From NCBI GenBank assembly GCA_029379385.1, contig CM055612.1, positions 124,001 through 188,000 on the forward strand: a DNA stretch of 64,000 nt. Direction: 5' to 3'. The first letter of the stretch is position 1. Each line of letters starts with the position of its first letter. Below the pieces are notes generated by a model. That model was not told the origin of the DNA. It did no database searches and saw only the letters and a program-made list of their open reading frames with translations. This stretch comes from Quillaja saponaria. Lineage: Eukaryota > Streptophyta > Magnoliopsida > Fabales > Quillajaceae. Positions 37,645 to 49,862 of this stretch are shown here, piece after piece. A program made the position numbers and the translations under genes.

Positions 37645-39852
37645 CTATTTTACAAGGGAAATGACCAAATTGATGTACTTGGTCCTAGTCTTTGACAAAT
37701 GATCACCAACTAGCACCCCATATCTTGTGAATAGCTCATCCATTATACCATTTCCAAACTGGGATTCCAGCATAGACTCAACCACTGCCCTAATGGTTTT
37801 TGCCACTCTTTCTCCGCTTGATGGCTTGCAGGAACTGACATCTACTCCCCCATCCCACTCGATTTCAAAGGCTTCATGACTATACATTGCGAAAGACCCT
37901 TCTTTTTCTACCTCTAATTTCAATTCCTCTATGCACGGAGCATAGTAGGGAGCATTAAAGGAATCCACTCTTTCCTCTTCAATTAAACCCTGCATGAATT
38001 AATTAACAGCATCTATAATTTCATAGGTTGAAGATGGTCAGATAGAAGAGAAAAAGCTGAGTAAACATGGATGATTTTTCCAAGACAGAAATAATGCTAC
38101 TAACTTATTGTGGGTTTTAAGAAAGTTATTTTTTTCTTTTATGTTTTTTAATTCATTATTGTATGGAAAGTACGCAATAAGCCAAGAAGGCAAGAACTTA
38201 TGTATATTGTCACAATCAAATGCAGTACTAAAATAATTAAGGAAAAAATAAGGATGAGCCCTATTTTTTTCTTCACATTTCAAATAAGTCCTACAATTAA
38301 TTTATATTTCCAAAAATTTCTACTTTTAAATTATTTTTCTTCCCAAAAAATCCTAAATTTTATATTGTCACTTTTATCCTTATTTTTTTATTTTTAGTTT
38401 TAAGCTTATAATATTAATTAAGTAGATTAATTTTTCAAAATACACATTTAATTTAAAAATTAAAATTTATGATTTAATAATTAATAAAAGAATAATTCTT
38501 TAAAAATTAATGATATTTTCATAATTCCTTTAATATAGTTCTTTATTATAAGACTTAATTTGGAATATAAAAAGAACAGTAAAACTTATTGAACAAAATT
38601 TTAAAAGTAAGAGTTTTTAAGAATATAAAATCATTGTAAGACTTATTTGAAATATATATAAAAAAAAAAAGTAGAACTTATTTGTCCCAATAATTAATCC
38701 GCTTAATTACTTTTCATAATATTTTGGCATGGAGCAAATAGAAGAAAAATAATGTTGTTTACCTCCGAAACCATGCTCATCAAGGCTTGTGCTAATAATT
38801 CCCATTGGTAGCAACTGTCTTCTGTTGTGGGATCCATAGATTTCCTGCCCATGAAGGACAACACCATGCGTCCCCCCGCTACCATTTCTTCCGAACGCGA
38901 TTTTAGAAACTCCGAAAAATCCTTCTGGAACTGCAATGAATATGCCTCCAGCACGCTTGGTGGGCTGCTCTTTGATATATATAATTTTCCCTTGTTCAAC
39001 ACTATTGTGCCACAATCGCTGCCTAAGCCAACAGGAACCTATATATCTATATATATATAAGACACCTAGGAATATGATTGTAAACAATTTAATTTGTATA
39101 CCAAACAATTAGTTAAGTAATTAATCTAGCTAACAAATATGACCCTTTTTTAGAGATTCTTTCACTTTGATAAATGGACGACTAATTAATTAGATAGCAC
39201 TAAGTAGCGGGGTATTAATTGTAACATTACATATGTTTGTACGTAGTGCGTACTTAAAAGTGTTCAAACCTGAGAAAGCCAATGGAGGCTTGAAGAAGAG
39301 TGCACAAAATGAAGGGTGTTGCTGGGGAACAATCTACCGTAGAAGGATCCGGGAACACCGGAAACGAAGCAAGGCCCGAACCCGGTTCCCTTCTCTTTTG
39401 TTAAGTTGTCATAGAATGCTGGTAATAACCCGAATAGGTGGTTGAAATCATTGGTGAAAAGGTCATTCAAGAAGACACTAAACTCTGGCGCCGGACGGTT
39501 TAGCCGGCGGCATGTGGTGTATACAACCTCCATTACTTTGGAAATGACGGACAATGTGTTGGGTCCGGAGGAGCAACCCAAGTCTGCAATTCTCATACTC
39601 ATTGGGAACTGGAAATTTGAGCACATAATTAATTCTTCTATGGCTTCATCAGTGACTGCCTCTCCCACACAGATTATCTTGTTCTACAATTTTATTAGCA
39701 GTAAAAGTAAATATATAAATAGGAAACCTAAAAATGTAGTTATGCATGGTGATCGGTGAAATTATTAATTAAAATACCTGAACCGATGAGTTCTTAGCAT
39801 AGCTAGTCTCTCCAGTCCCTTTGTTCATGTGAAGTACTTGGCCAACTTCCAT
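37645..39852 (-). CDS. JMT: SABATH carboxyl methyltransferase, jasmonate O-methyltransferase-like
   Basis: The four exons are 39852-39778, 39683-39270, 39038-38763 and 37989-37645, giving 369 residues, normal for SABATH enzymes. It starts [20 protein letters not shown], followed by the SAM-binding motif [16 protein letters not shown]. Next come [20 protein letters not shown] and [14 protein letters not shown], where the SLHW substrate pocket is typical of jasmonate types (salicylate types have SLMW). [20 protein letters not shown] and [20 protein letters not shown] also fit the jasmonate methyltransferase branch. Such an enzyme transfers a methyl group from SAM to a carboxylate, giving a volatile ester such as methyl jasmonate. 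Substrate cannot be proven from sequence. A TATA box lies near 39965. The last intron (37990-38762) is unusually AT-rich. Confidence 0.88.
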
Positions 39853-39960
39853 CTCTCTTTTACTTTCTCAATCTGACACGAAGAGCAAAAGGGAAGAGAG
39901 AGAGGGAGTTGAGGGAATGGTTCTCAAACTTCACTGCTTGCTATTGGAGTGTGGAAATGA

Positions 39961-39970
39961 GTATATATAG
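39961..39970 (-). promoter_or_regulatory. TATA box of the SABATH methyltransferase
   Basis: On the minus strand this reads CTATATATAC, about 110 bases before the ATG at 39852, with a GA-rich leader between. Confidence 0.55.
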
Positions 39971-42900
39971 AAGGCATAAATTCAAGTCCATTTTGTTTGT
40001 TTATGACATCTTCCAATATCCTTGTATAAAGTAATGTTATTTTATTCTTCAACGGAGATCATGTACATGTACATGCATGTACATGTCATATTCATATTTT
40101 ATGTTAAGATTTAAATGTGAGAATATGTAACAGTAAATATAAAATTTTAAATGTGTTAAAATATTTGATCCTACTTACAAATTTAAACTGTTATGTAACG
40201 ATCGGGATTCCATAAATAATTTTTTTTTTTTTTTACATCTTTTACACTTACACTATGTAATGTACACTAAATTAATAGTTTAGATGGGATACATAGGACT
40301 CACACTTCTCTAATTTCTTGACAATCACTTCAAGTGCCCGAATGCAATAAATTTTTCATTAAATCGGGCATTATACCTAGTGGGTTCTATAAATACGATG
40401 CAGATTACAAGGTTTGGTGTTTGATTTTTAATTGCTAGTGAGGGCCATAAAGGATCTTAGATGACACCTCACACATAATCTAAGATTTTGTCTTCAAAAT
40501 AACTTATTGGATTGATTTTTAGTGAGTTTTATTACGTAATATTAAAATTATGATCAATAATTTTATTAATAATATAATATTTTTATATTTATTATCTTAT
40601 ATTGTCTAAACACCAAGTTAAAAAAATCTATTTACTTTTACAATCAGCATAAGTCTTGCTGATAAGTCTTGCTGATAGGTTGGGTTTGGAGGTCGCGGAG
40701 TAGTCTCGTTGTCTCCATTTCTGTCCTTTTCTCAGAACAAAAAAATAAATAATAGTAATTAAAAACCAAGGTTTAAAATTGTATTTTAAGAGGAATTGGG
40801 GCAAACCCTGTTCCCTTATGTGTTTATTTCTTTGTTTCTCCGAAGAACACTGAAACTGTCAATTTGTTCATCTTCGAAAAATGTTAACAGGAATGGTGGA
40901 GATAGATGCGGTGGAAAGAGGGACGAAGAGAACTGTGGCTTACAGAGGGAAAGGGATGAATTCTGAGATGGTGCGTAGGGTTGGGTTGGGTTAGTTACTA
41001 ACTGGTTGCTCAGGTGGCTTAATTAATCTGACATTAATTTATTGACTCCATGCAAGGTAATAAAGTGAAGTAACTTCATTAAAGTTTTTGTCCACGTGTT
41101 AAAAATTCATAATAGTAGCATACTAGCATATCTTTATTTTATACACCTTAACAACCCAATTGTTGGATCTTAGCAAAAAAACAAGCACCAATTATTGGAG
41201 AAATAGTAATAATTGTACAGGAACATTCAATTAATGAATCTATCTATCTTACAAACCTTATTTCTTAATAGTGATAGTCTTCAATTTTTACTTACCATAT
41301 TCTAGTTCTCTTCTCTTGCGATGACATTTGAATTTTTAATATAATTTTTATTATAAATAACATACTAAAAAAATTTATTAGCCTTATCACATGCACGTAG
41401 TACAGGTGTTCAAAGATTTTTTTTAATTTGTATTAAATAATAAAAAAATATTATAACTATAGTACAAAATGAAAAAAAAAATAAGTTTTCAAATAGATTG
41501 TTTTTTTTTATAAAAATTATTGATTAATTGAAGTTATAACAATATGTGAATTTTTTATTTTGTGTTAATTTTTTTTCTTAATTATAGGAGAAAGTTAATA
41601 GTTTAGAATAAATGATGGGATTTTAGTTTTTAAAAATGTCAAAATTTAAAAGAAAACTATCTTTTTTTTTTTAGTATGATATTTGAATTAAGAACTAAAT
41701 TAGAAACTTAGAGGATACTGTAAGGGTGATCTAGTTTTTAATATAGTGATATAGATATTTCAGAAAGTCAAAATGTTATCCATATTAAAAAATAATGTCA
41801 CGTGATTTTTGCCGTCACTTTTTATAATATCTAATTTAACATGAGATGATGTGGCAAACATTGTCTTATGTGACTTATTCACGTGTCATGATACATGTTT
41901 GACACATCACCTCTATTTACCTCTCAATAAGTTAAATCTACTAGAAAGTGATGATAGGGATCACATTGCATGATTTTCGATACTATGATAATAACATTTG
42001 AAAAATAGAGACAAAATTTAATTATTAATCAAATTATAAAAACTAAAAATATAATTTAGCCGCTCTTTAATATTGCTAAGTCATGTTTCAGGTGGTTCTA
42101 GAGTACCAAATGTCTTACTTCTTCATTTGTGACCGGAAAAAAAAATAAAAAATTATTATGTCTTCAGTATTTGTGTATGTTTTCTTTCTATAAGAAGTAA
42201 ATTTACGATTAAAAAAATAAACTTACACATAAATTTCAGAGTATCACCATTAATTAAATATTTATATGTCAATTAAATATTAGTTCAAGCGTTCAACTGA
42301 CAAAGTACTCATGGTTTGAATATGTTACAATTTTAATTATCTAGATACTCATTTCCAATTGTGAAGCAATACTGATAATTGGGATAAAATCTGTCCTTGC
42401 TAGGATCGAGAATATTATGAAAATTGGTATATGTTTTCTGAAATTAACTTAAACAAGAATGTAATTGATACCAGTTGCATATTTAAAAGCTACGTACATG
42501 CATGACTCTATGGTCTATCAGAATATATAATATAACAAACATGTCAAACTCCTCTGGTGGGAATCGAATTAGTGATGTTTGCAGGCTTTTTTGTGCATGA
42601 TAATTTCGTGTTGCATATAATATGCTAATTAATTAAAACGTGCGTTATTCACTTATAAATTATCTTCCCGAATGTTAAAAGATAAGCACATAATCATGTC
42701 AAAGCCAAAAAAAAAAAAAAAAAAGCATATTATTTATGTCAAAAAATAAAAAAGAAAACAAGATAAGCATATTATTGAAATTATTATAAGTTTGTTACGT
42801 ATTTCAATCCATCCATTTCAAGTGACCATTCAGAACTTAGTTTATTTAAAATGATATCTAATTTATAAAAATAATAATAATAATAATAATAAGCATATTA

Positions 42901-43888
42901 TTTATGTCAAAAAAAGAAAACAGGTAAGCATATTACTAAAATTGTTTCAGATTCCAATCCATCCAATTCATAGTTGAGTTCAAAGTCGTTGGTATTCACA
43001 AACTGAACTTTGCATAATGCATTTATTGTCTTCTTTCATTGAAGATGAAATAGTAATATTGAAATAAAGTAAGTTACAGCAAATTTCTCACTAAATAAAG
43101 TGACATGCCTGTGATACTTGTAGCTAAAAACATGTTCGAGTATGAAGTATACGGGTGAAATCTATACCTAATATTAATCACTAACTGTAACATTTTTTTC
43201 TTAAAGCCCCTCGTTGATTTTGTGAGTTAGAATATTTTTGTGGGAGAGCTGTGTAGGAATAAAAATATTCATTAATTTTTTATTGTTATTGTGAATGATT
43301 TGTTTTTGATTAGACATGAGAGGTGATTAGTTAAGATGAATCTAAGATAATTCAAACACAACTAATTATTAAATAAAAAAAATATATTTTATATGTATAA
43401 ATAATATTAACACATAAATACATAATGGTCAAAATATTATGTTCAGACCAAATTAATTATGTTATTCTTTATAACTACATTTTATTTTCACTTGGGACAG
43501 AATAATAATGGTAAAAACAAATTGATCCATAAACGATAAATAGGTCCAAGCCGAATATGGCAAATTTGATATAATTGTATTGTGTCTAATTAAATGTGGT
43601 GGATCTGGGCTGCGCTTCTCTCCATTTTGTTAAATATAACGATTCCGATACAATAATCAATGGCCCAAAGACGGCTATAGGGTAAACGACGGTGAGCACT
43701 ACATGTGTACCGGAGGCGAAACACGTGTCGTTTTCGAATTATTCTCGGGAAGAAGATCAACAGCAGCAGTATTGTGTTTGTGTTTCTGTATTCTGAATTT
43801 GGAATTCTGAGTTGATAGTGATAGATAGTGAAAGCCAAAGAGTCTCTCTTTTCTGACGCTCAAAAAACCAGTCGCGTGGTCTCATTGG
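39971..43888. other. AT-rich intergenic region upstream of the methyltransferase and IPK1
   Basis: About 3.9 kb without a supportable gene. It contains a G-box-like cacgtg (near 41810 and 41880), an imperfect direct repeat at 42723-42778 and 42891-42940, and an ATAATA microsatellite near 42869-42890. The IPK1 promoter and 5' UTR occupy the last 100-200 bases. Confidence 0.45.
42723..42940. repeat. Imperfect direct repeat with ATA microsatellite
   Basis: The block aagcatattatttatgtcaa, followed by an A-rich stretch, aagaaaaca and taagcatatta, occurs near 42723 and again near 42891, 168 bases apart. Both are followed by a related caatccatcca stretch. An (ATA)n tract directly precedes the second copy. 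This looks like a local segmental duplication. Confidence 0.65.
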
Positions 43889-46800
43889 ATGGAGCTGGTT
43901 TTAGAGCAGAAGGACGCAGCTGATTGGGTTTACAGGGGGGAAGGAGCTGCTAATCTGGTCCTCGCTTATTCTGGATCATCTCCTACTTTTGTAAGTTTAC
44001 ACCATTTTCAAGTCGCAGAATGAATGGGCTTTTAATTAATCTGAAAAAAAAGTTAGGATTATTTTGAAATGTCCGAGTTCGATCAAATGATTCAATACAT
44101 TACATTATGCTGGAAAACCAAAGTGTGATCTTTTATTCTATTAATTTCACAACCATTGTTTCTCTACTTAGATTGGGAAAGTGATGCGCATACAAAAGGC
44201 TACAAGGATTGGTTCAGATAGCGTGAGGAGTCCAACTGCATTGACGGGGCAAGAACGCCTTCTGTGGGGAGATATAGAGGAACTTATAGCATCCCCTAAC
44301 AAAGATATTGCTGGGCAGCTATATGTAAAGTACGTTATGACCCCATTGTTGGGTTCCAAATATGTTGATGCTGGGGTAAATTGCTGTTACACTATTTTCC
44401 TTCTTGTTTCTTATGTGAAATGCAGAAACTGAAAACTGCTTATTTTCCATTATGACATATGCAACTAGATACAAACCCATATAGAAAACTAAATGACCCA
44501 GCTTAGATTTTGTTTTGAGTTTGATTCAGTTGAGTTTTCTCAATAACTTTGGACAATAACACAAAATGCACTTCACCATCTGGAAAGTGGGTTATTTTCT
44601 ATGTTTGACTAACCTAGCATCACTGATAAAAATGGAATTAGCAAGAACTTGTAGCTCACTAACTCATTGCTCATATCAACAGAGATTTTTTGAGAATGTC
44701 AAACCGAGTAGTTGTGATCTTTGACTTTTGCTTCTTTGGAACTACAATAGATGCGGGTCCTTGCGCCTAGGGAATTCCTTGAAGCAATTGAGAAGAATAT
44801 TATCTGTCAACGTCCTGCTTGGCGAATTGATGCTGCCAAGGTTGACACACTTTGTGACGCTGTGCTTCTCTTGTCTGATCATTCGCTCTTTCATAATGGT
44901 ATTAAGTAATGACCATACTGTGAATGTGTTTCAATTAATTCATGTCTACTTGTTTCCATTTAAAGCACACAGATATTTGCTTATTAGCTGATTGTACTCT
45001 GGCTTGCAATCCAGGTCGATATTAGCTTCCCAACACAGAACATAAACGTCTCAGGTTAATAAGTATTACAAAATTCTGCTGCAATATGGACAGGATCCTA
45101 GCATAACATTGGAACAATTCTGCAATATGCAAGTCTGTGAAATATCTAATTATGTGCCTAAGGGATTATACAATTTACTGTTTTATGCTATATTGTCAAG
45201 AAGGTTCCTCTATGAGTGTGGAAAAAGTTAATTTTTAACTCAGAAAATTCTACAGAATCTTAACTCAAAAGAGAACTCCGTTTGTCCCTTATAGGTAGCT
45301 CTGCTCAAATTCTATTTAAAAACTGATACCTGTAAAAATAGATTTTAATTAACAGGTGATTTCACTCTTCGCGATGAGCAACTTTCTCAAGACATAATAA
45401 TATTCGTAGTACTTCTATATATTTTCAAATTGAACACGATTGTTCCATTTCAGGAAATCTTGAAGGCAGCCCCTGTGTATCTGTTGAGATAAAGGTGTGT
45501 TCCTTAATCATGGCAATATTAATAACTCCTTTTGTAGCATTAATTTCTTTTTCCTTTTTCCGGTGGGTAACACTTAATGGTGATCTCTATCTCTCTCTTG
45601 CTTGCTTGCCATGTTATTGTGAAAGAGTAGCCCAAATGTGGATTCCTCCCTGATTCAAGATTCATATCTGAAGGAACAGCTATCAAAAAGCAGATAACTC
45701 GATTCAGACTGCATCAAGCCCTGAAATTACATCATGGAGAGGTAACTCTTTTTCCCAATGTATCTACGTGTGTATGGAATTCCTTTGTGGTAGCAGTCCA
45801 ATGGATTGCTTGCCATTTGTAGTATTATCTGGCCTAGCATTTAATAATTGTCTTTTGATAGATGTTATGAGTATCTCGCTTCAGTATCTATGGTACTTTT
45901 TCATATTAAGTCTGACTTGAAGAGGTATTCCAATTTATTTTACAGATATCAGAAATAAGTGAATACAATCCGCTTGATCTGTTCTCTGGATCCAAGGAAA
46001 GAATTCATAAAGCTATAAAGGATCTCTTCTCCACCCCTCAAAACAACTTCCGTGTGTTCTTAAATGGTGCTCTAATATTTGGAGGATCGGGAGGTGGTGC
46101 AGACAATACAAATATTCCAATTGCAGAAGCATTTGAAGATGAACTTAAATCTATCTTCCAAGGAGATGATGGCCTGCATACTGAGAGTTTACTACAGCTT
46201 GTTTCTGAGGCAGTTCATAAATCTGGAGCTCTTGAACGACTTCTCGAGGTTCAGAAGCTCGATAATGTTGACGTAGAAGGGGCAATTCATGCATATTATG
46301 ACATTGTTAATCAACAGTGCATGGTATGCAGACAGTTGGGTGAAGAAGAAGCGTCAAAAAAATATACCTCTTTGCATTCTGTTCCATTGGATGAAAGCTT
46401 GAAGATTGTAAAGGACTACCTGATAGCTGCAACTGCAAAGGACTGCAGTTTGATGGTTAGTTTTAGACCAGGGGAAGTTGGGGATTCTGGATCCCTTAAC
46501 AATAATGTATACCTTGAGTCAACCAACCAAAATTTTGAATTCAAGGTATGCAGCACTTTACCTATACAAGTCTGAGTTAATATGTGAGCAATATATTCAG
46601 CCCACCAACTTAAATGCGTTTTTTTCCTAACGAAAAAAGAAAAAAAGAAAAAAGGAAGGAAGAGGTTTCAATCTTGTTTTCCACTTAATTTTGCTAGTAT
46701 ATTATCATGGCCAACTTTTCTTGTTCTTTATGTCTATTTGATTACCCTAAGAACGTTGCCCATTTCATCTTATTACCCTAGCAACATTTTAAACTATGAG

Positions 46801-47103
46801 AAAAAATTGCATCATCTAAATTTTTGAACTGTGAGTACATTAGTATGTTATTGCCAGATCTTAACAATAATTCCTTCTCAATCTGCAGAACAAAAAAGTT
46901 GCAGGCTTGCAGCTGTAATTCCTTGTAAGATTAGTAACTTATTTTAGTTGTTATTGGATTTGCATTATTAGGTGTATTTTATTGATCTGGATCTCAAACC
47001 TTTGACAAAGATGGAAGAATATTATGACTTGGATAAGAAGATAGTGAGCTGCTATAATCGAATTTTAGAAATGGATCGGGTAAGAGACAAAACTATGAGC
47101 TAG
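43889..47103 (+). CDS. IPK1: Inositol-pentakisphosphate 2-kinase (IPK1)
   Basis: The seven exons are 43889-43990, 44172-44375, 44751-44898, 45454-45494, 45631-45741, 45946-46545 and 46972-47103, giving 445 residues, close to Arabidopsis IPK1 (about 450). The enzyme phosphorylates InsP5 at the 2-position to make phytic acid (InsP6), so it affects phosphate storage and signalling. Visible motifs are WVYRGEGAANLVLAYSGSSP (nucleotide-binding N-lobe), DHSLF, the family motif SVEIKPKCGFLP assembled across the exon 4/5 splice, FSTPQNNFRVFLNGALIFGG, VPLDESLKIVKDYLIAATAKD and FIDLDLKPLTKMEEYYDLDK. The last exon is read through to TAG at 47101. A good donor (CGG|GTAAGA) lies at 47080, so a further small exon is possible. 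The start follows from the family-typical MELVLEQKDAADW. Confidence 0.93.
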
Positions 47104-47880
47104 CAGGTTTCTGAAATTGCACACTGAGGTTCATATACTGTTACAAAGGAAACTTACCTTATTGAGGATTACATTGGTAAACATGACTAGTTTATAATAT
47201 CGACTTATTGTTGTAGTACTTGTAAGAGTGCAGATGGAAACTGCTTGTCTCATGGTTTGAGACTAGCAGGTTCACCTGATCTATGAGAATACATTGTATA
47301 TCTGTATTATTAATGTGCTTCTGGTTTGTCCCTACCTTTGACATGACTTGAAGGATCTGATTTCTAAACAAAGTTGTGTATTTTGTGATGATATCTGATT
47401 CGATATTTTGTTGTTTTGTAAAGGAAATTTATCTTTCATATTAAGACAGATTAATTTGTCTTCATTATGGCATTCTGCATTCTTCAATTTTGTTCTAGCT
47501 GTTTAGAAGTTAATATCTCATCAAGTAGAATCATTTATTGGAAATTTGGAATCAAATGCATTCAGCTATGGTCTAAATGTCCTCTGTTGATTGGTGCACA
47601 ATATTTGAGAACCACTTTGTAGACACTGGTACTGGATAAGTGGATAAAGTTGAGTATCATATTTCACTGGAGGCAAGGGCATCTGGAAAATAAAAAAAGA
47701 AATGGCCATGCATAATTAAGATAGCAAATAAATCTCGTCTCACGCTAATGTTATTTGTACACATGTGGCCGATTATTGCTATTATTAATGGTGCATAATT
47801 ATAAGAAAGATGAGAAGGAATTTACTGAACAATTTTTTCTGGTCCATAGAGTGAAAGTGATATATCAACTACTTTTTTGT

Positions 47881-48120
47881 CATTCCATCCTGAGCACTCA
47901 TTAACTGTTAAGGTATACAGATGGAATTTAATTACTTACGAACTACTGAGCTGGTTAGATGTTTATGATTTTTGTTTAATTGTTATGAACTCCTTGTTTG
48001 GATTCCATCCCGAGCACTCATTACCTGTTAAGGTATATAAATGGAATTTAATTACTTAGGAACTACCGAGCTGGTTAGATGCTTATGATTTTTGTTTAAT
48101 TGTTATGAACTCTTTGTTTG
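47881..48120. repeat. 120-bp tandem duplication
   Basis: A unit starting attccatcctgagcactcat near 47882 is repeated exactly 120 bases later (from 48002) with only about half a dozen differences, for example cctgag/cccgag, ttaact/ttacct, acagat/ataaat and ttacga/ttagga. High similarity suggests a recent duplication. Confidence 0.9.
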
Positions 48121-48444
48121 ATTATCTACATTGATGAGCTATAATTTTCCTAATAATTTGTCAGGAACCTGTATTTCTAAATAAATTAATGAGAAAATGT
48201 ATATTAACTATTAGCAGTAAGAGCCATCTGGGCTTGATTAAGTTGGAAGTATCTATTGCTAATTGCCCATTTTTATGCAGCAAGAAAGCACAAAGAATCA
48301 GTAAGCCTGCTTTTACAAGGTTTATAGGACATAATTGGTGACATCCAGTGGATCTCATGGTTAGCCTGTTTGAAGACTAACCTGCCGGATTTGTTTTGCT
48401 GTGGCTTGATTCAAGAATGTACTCAACACTCCAGAGTGATTAAC

Positions 48445-48446
<2 letters not shown>

Positions 48447-48498
<52 letters not shown>

Positions 48499-48525
48499 AA
48501 CACACGTTTTCACACACACACCCAG
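48447..48525. repeat. Compound (CT)n(CA)n microsatellite
   Basis: About 17 CT units are followed directly by about 9 CA units, with further CA-rich sequence to 48525. It would make a polymorphic marker in relatives. Confidence 0.95.
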
Positions 48526-49335
48526 AGTATATTTGTTACCACCCAATGTTGAAGATTTGAGTAGGAAAAGAAAGGACTTAAATAGGTTGGATTTGGCAGA
48601 AGTGGGTCAGGGCTTGTGCCCATTCAGTACCATTCCAGTTAAAGCTGATATAAGAATTTGAAGGTTCTTTATTGTTTTCATGCCAACTGGCGAAGACAAA
48701 TGTAATTTTAATCCCTTGTCTTTTATTTACAGCGTCCCGTTCTGAATGTGTAGTTCAAGCTCCTGACCTCTGTCAATTCCTTACAACATCCTGCTCCAGT
48801 TCTATATTTAAGCATGTCATTCCATGGCAGTCAGCATTCCAACATTTGTATGTAGAAGTGATTTTCTTTATTTAGGCTTCTACTACTAATCCATTTGCAG
48901 CTTGATATGAATTTGCAAAATACACCCGCTCTCTGGTTTTGAATTTTCCAATTACTTACTGTTCTAGGATTGTTACAGTAATGCTATTTGTTTGAACATA
49001 GTTTAAACTGGACTAGCCAAATGTTGAATGAAATACTGATAATTTGAGTGCGTCTTTATGAATGTGTAGTTTCTGCATTGAGTGCACATGGGAAGGTATA
49101 GGTCATCCAGTCATAAATTCTCTGACTTGTATTAATTTCTTCAACTAACACCGTAGCTCCATTTAGTCTTCAACCAAACTTTATGGGTTAAAAAAATGAC
49201 AGCGTGCCCATATACTCTCAAGAAGCACATTTAACCGATATACTTGAGGTTATAATTTATAGAGAGCAAGTCCTTGGTCTGCCAAATTTTCTGCAACTGC
49301 TTGTTCTTGTCATTGTGCTAATAGTTTCTGAAATC

Positions 49336-49862
49336 ATGTCTAAGGTTCCATGTCTCAGACTCGTACACTGTATTCTTCTGTTATGTAATAAATATATGAC
49401 CTCTGTATCACTGAGCCATTTTACCCTACCACTGACATGCTTCAGTACTTATTTTCCTCATTTCCTCGTAGTGTAGATTTTCTCTACATTTTTGTTGAGA
49501 AGTAGTAATACGTCTGACACCCTCTTTTGTTGCAGAAAACCGTGGTGTCAGTAGAACTGCTGTGTTCCAGGTGCAGACAGAGGGTGATGAAGTTAATTGC
49601 AACAATTGAAGGGATAACTTCCATTGTCCTTGACCCATCCAAAAATACAGTGACAGTGATTGGTGAAGCTGATCCAGTAAGGATCATCAAGAAAGTGAGA
49701 AAATTCAGAAAAACTGCAAAAATTGTGAGCATCGGCCCTCCCAAGGAAGAGAAAAAGGACGAGAAGAAGGACGTTGTTCCTCATGCTCCAAAGACATGTC
49801 AGAGATGTGATGTATGGTATGTGATTGCTGAAGATGGTTATGGTTATTGCTCCATTATGTAA
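49336..49862 (+). CDS. Heavy-metal-associated isoprenylated plant protein (HIPP-like)
   Basis: Exon 2 (49536-49862) is certain. It encodes KTVVSVELLCSRCRQRVMKL, an HMA domain with the CxxC metal site (CSRC). The domain continues with NTVTVIGEADPVRIIKKVRK, a lysine/glutamate-rich linker and a tail ending GYGYCSIM. CSIM is a CaaX box for farnesylation, so the protein is probably membrane-attached. A second Cys pair (TCQRC) follows the linker. HMA plant proteins of this type bind metals and some act in stress or pathogen responses. Exon 1 is tentative: ATGTCTAAG at 49336-49344 gives MSKK before the domain and keeps the frame, but its donor (AAG|GTTCCA) is weak. The total would be 111 residues. 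Confidence 0.75.

Larger units (their letters stand above)
47104..49335. other. Intergenic region between IPK1 and the HMA-domain gene
   Basis: No further gene is supported. It contains a 120-bp tandem duplication (47881-48120) and a CT/CA microsatellite (48447-48525). It may include more 3' UTR, or an alternative last exon of IPK1. Confidence 0.5.

Noticed and set aside
34675..39852. Firm call of a strigolactone gene cluster
   Set aside because: The methyltransferase has the SLHW pocket and blocks of the jasmonate branch, so the shared-pathway idea is kept only as a hypothesis.
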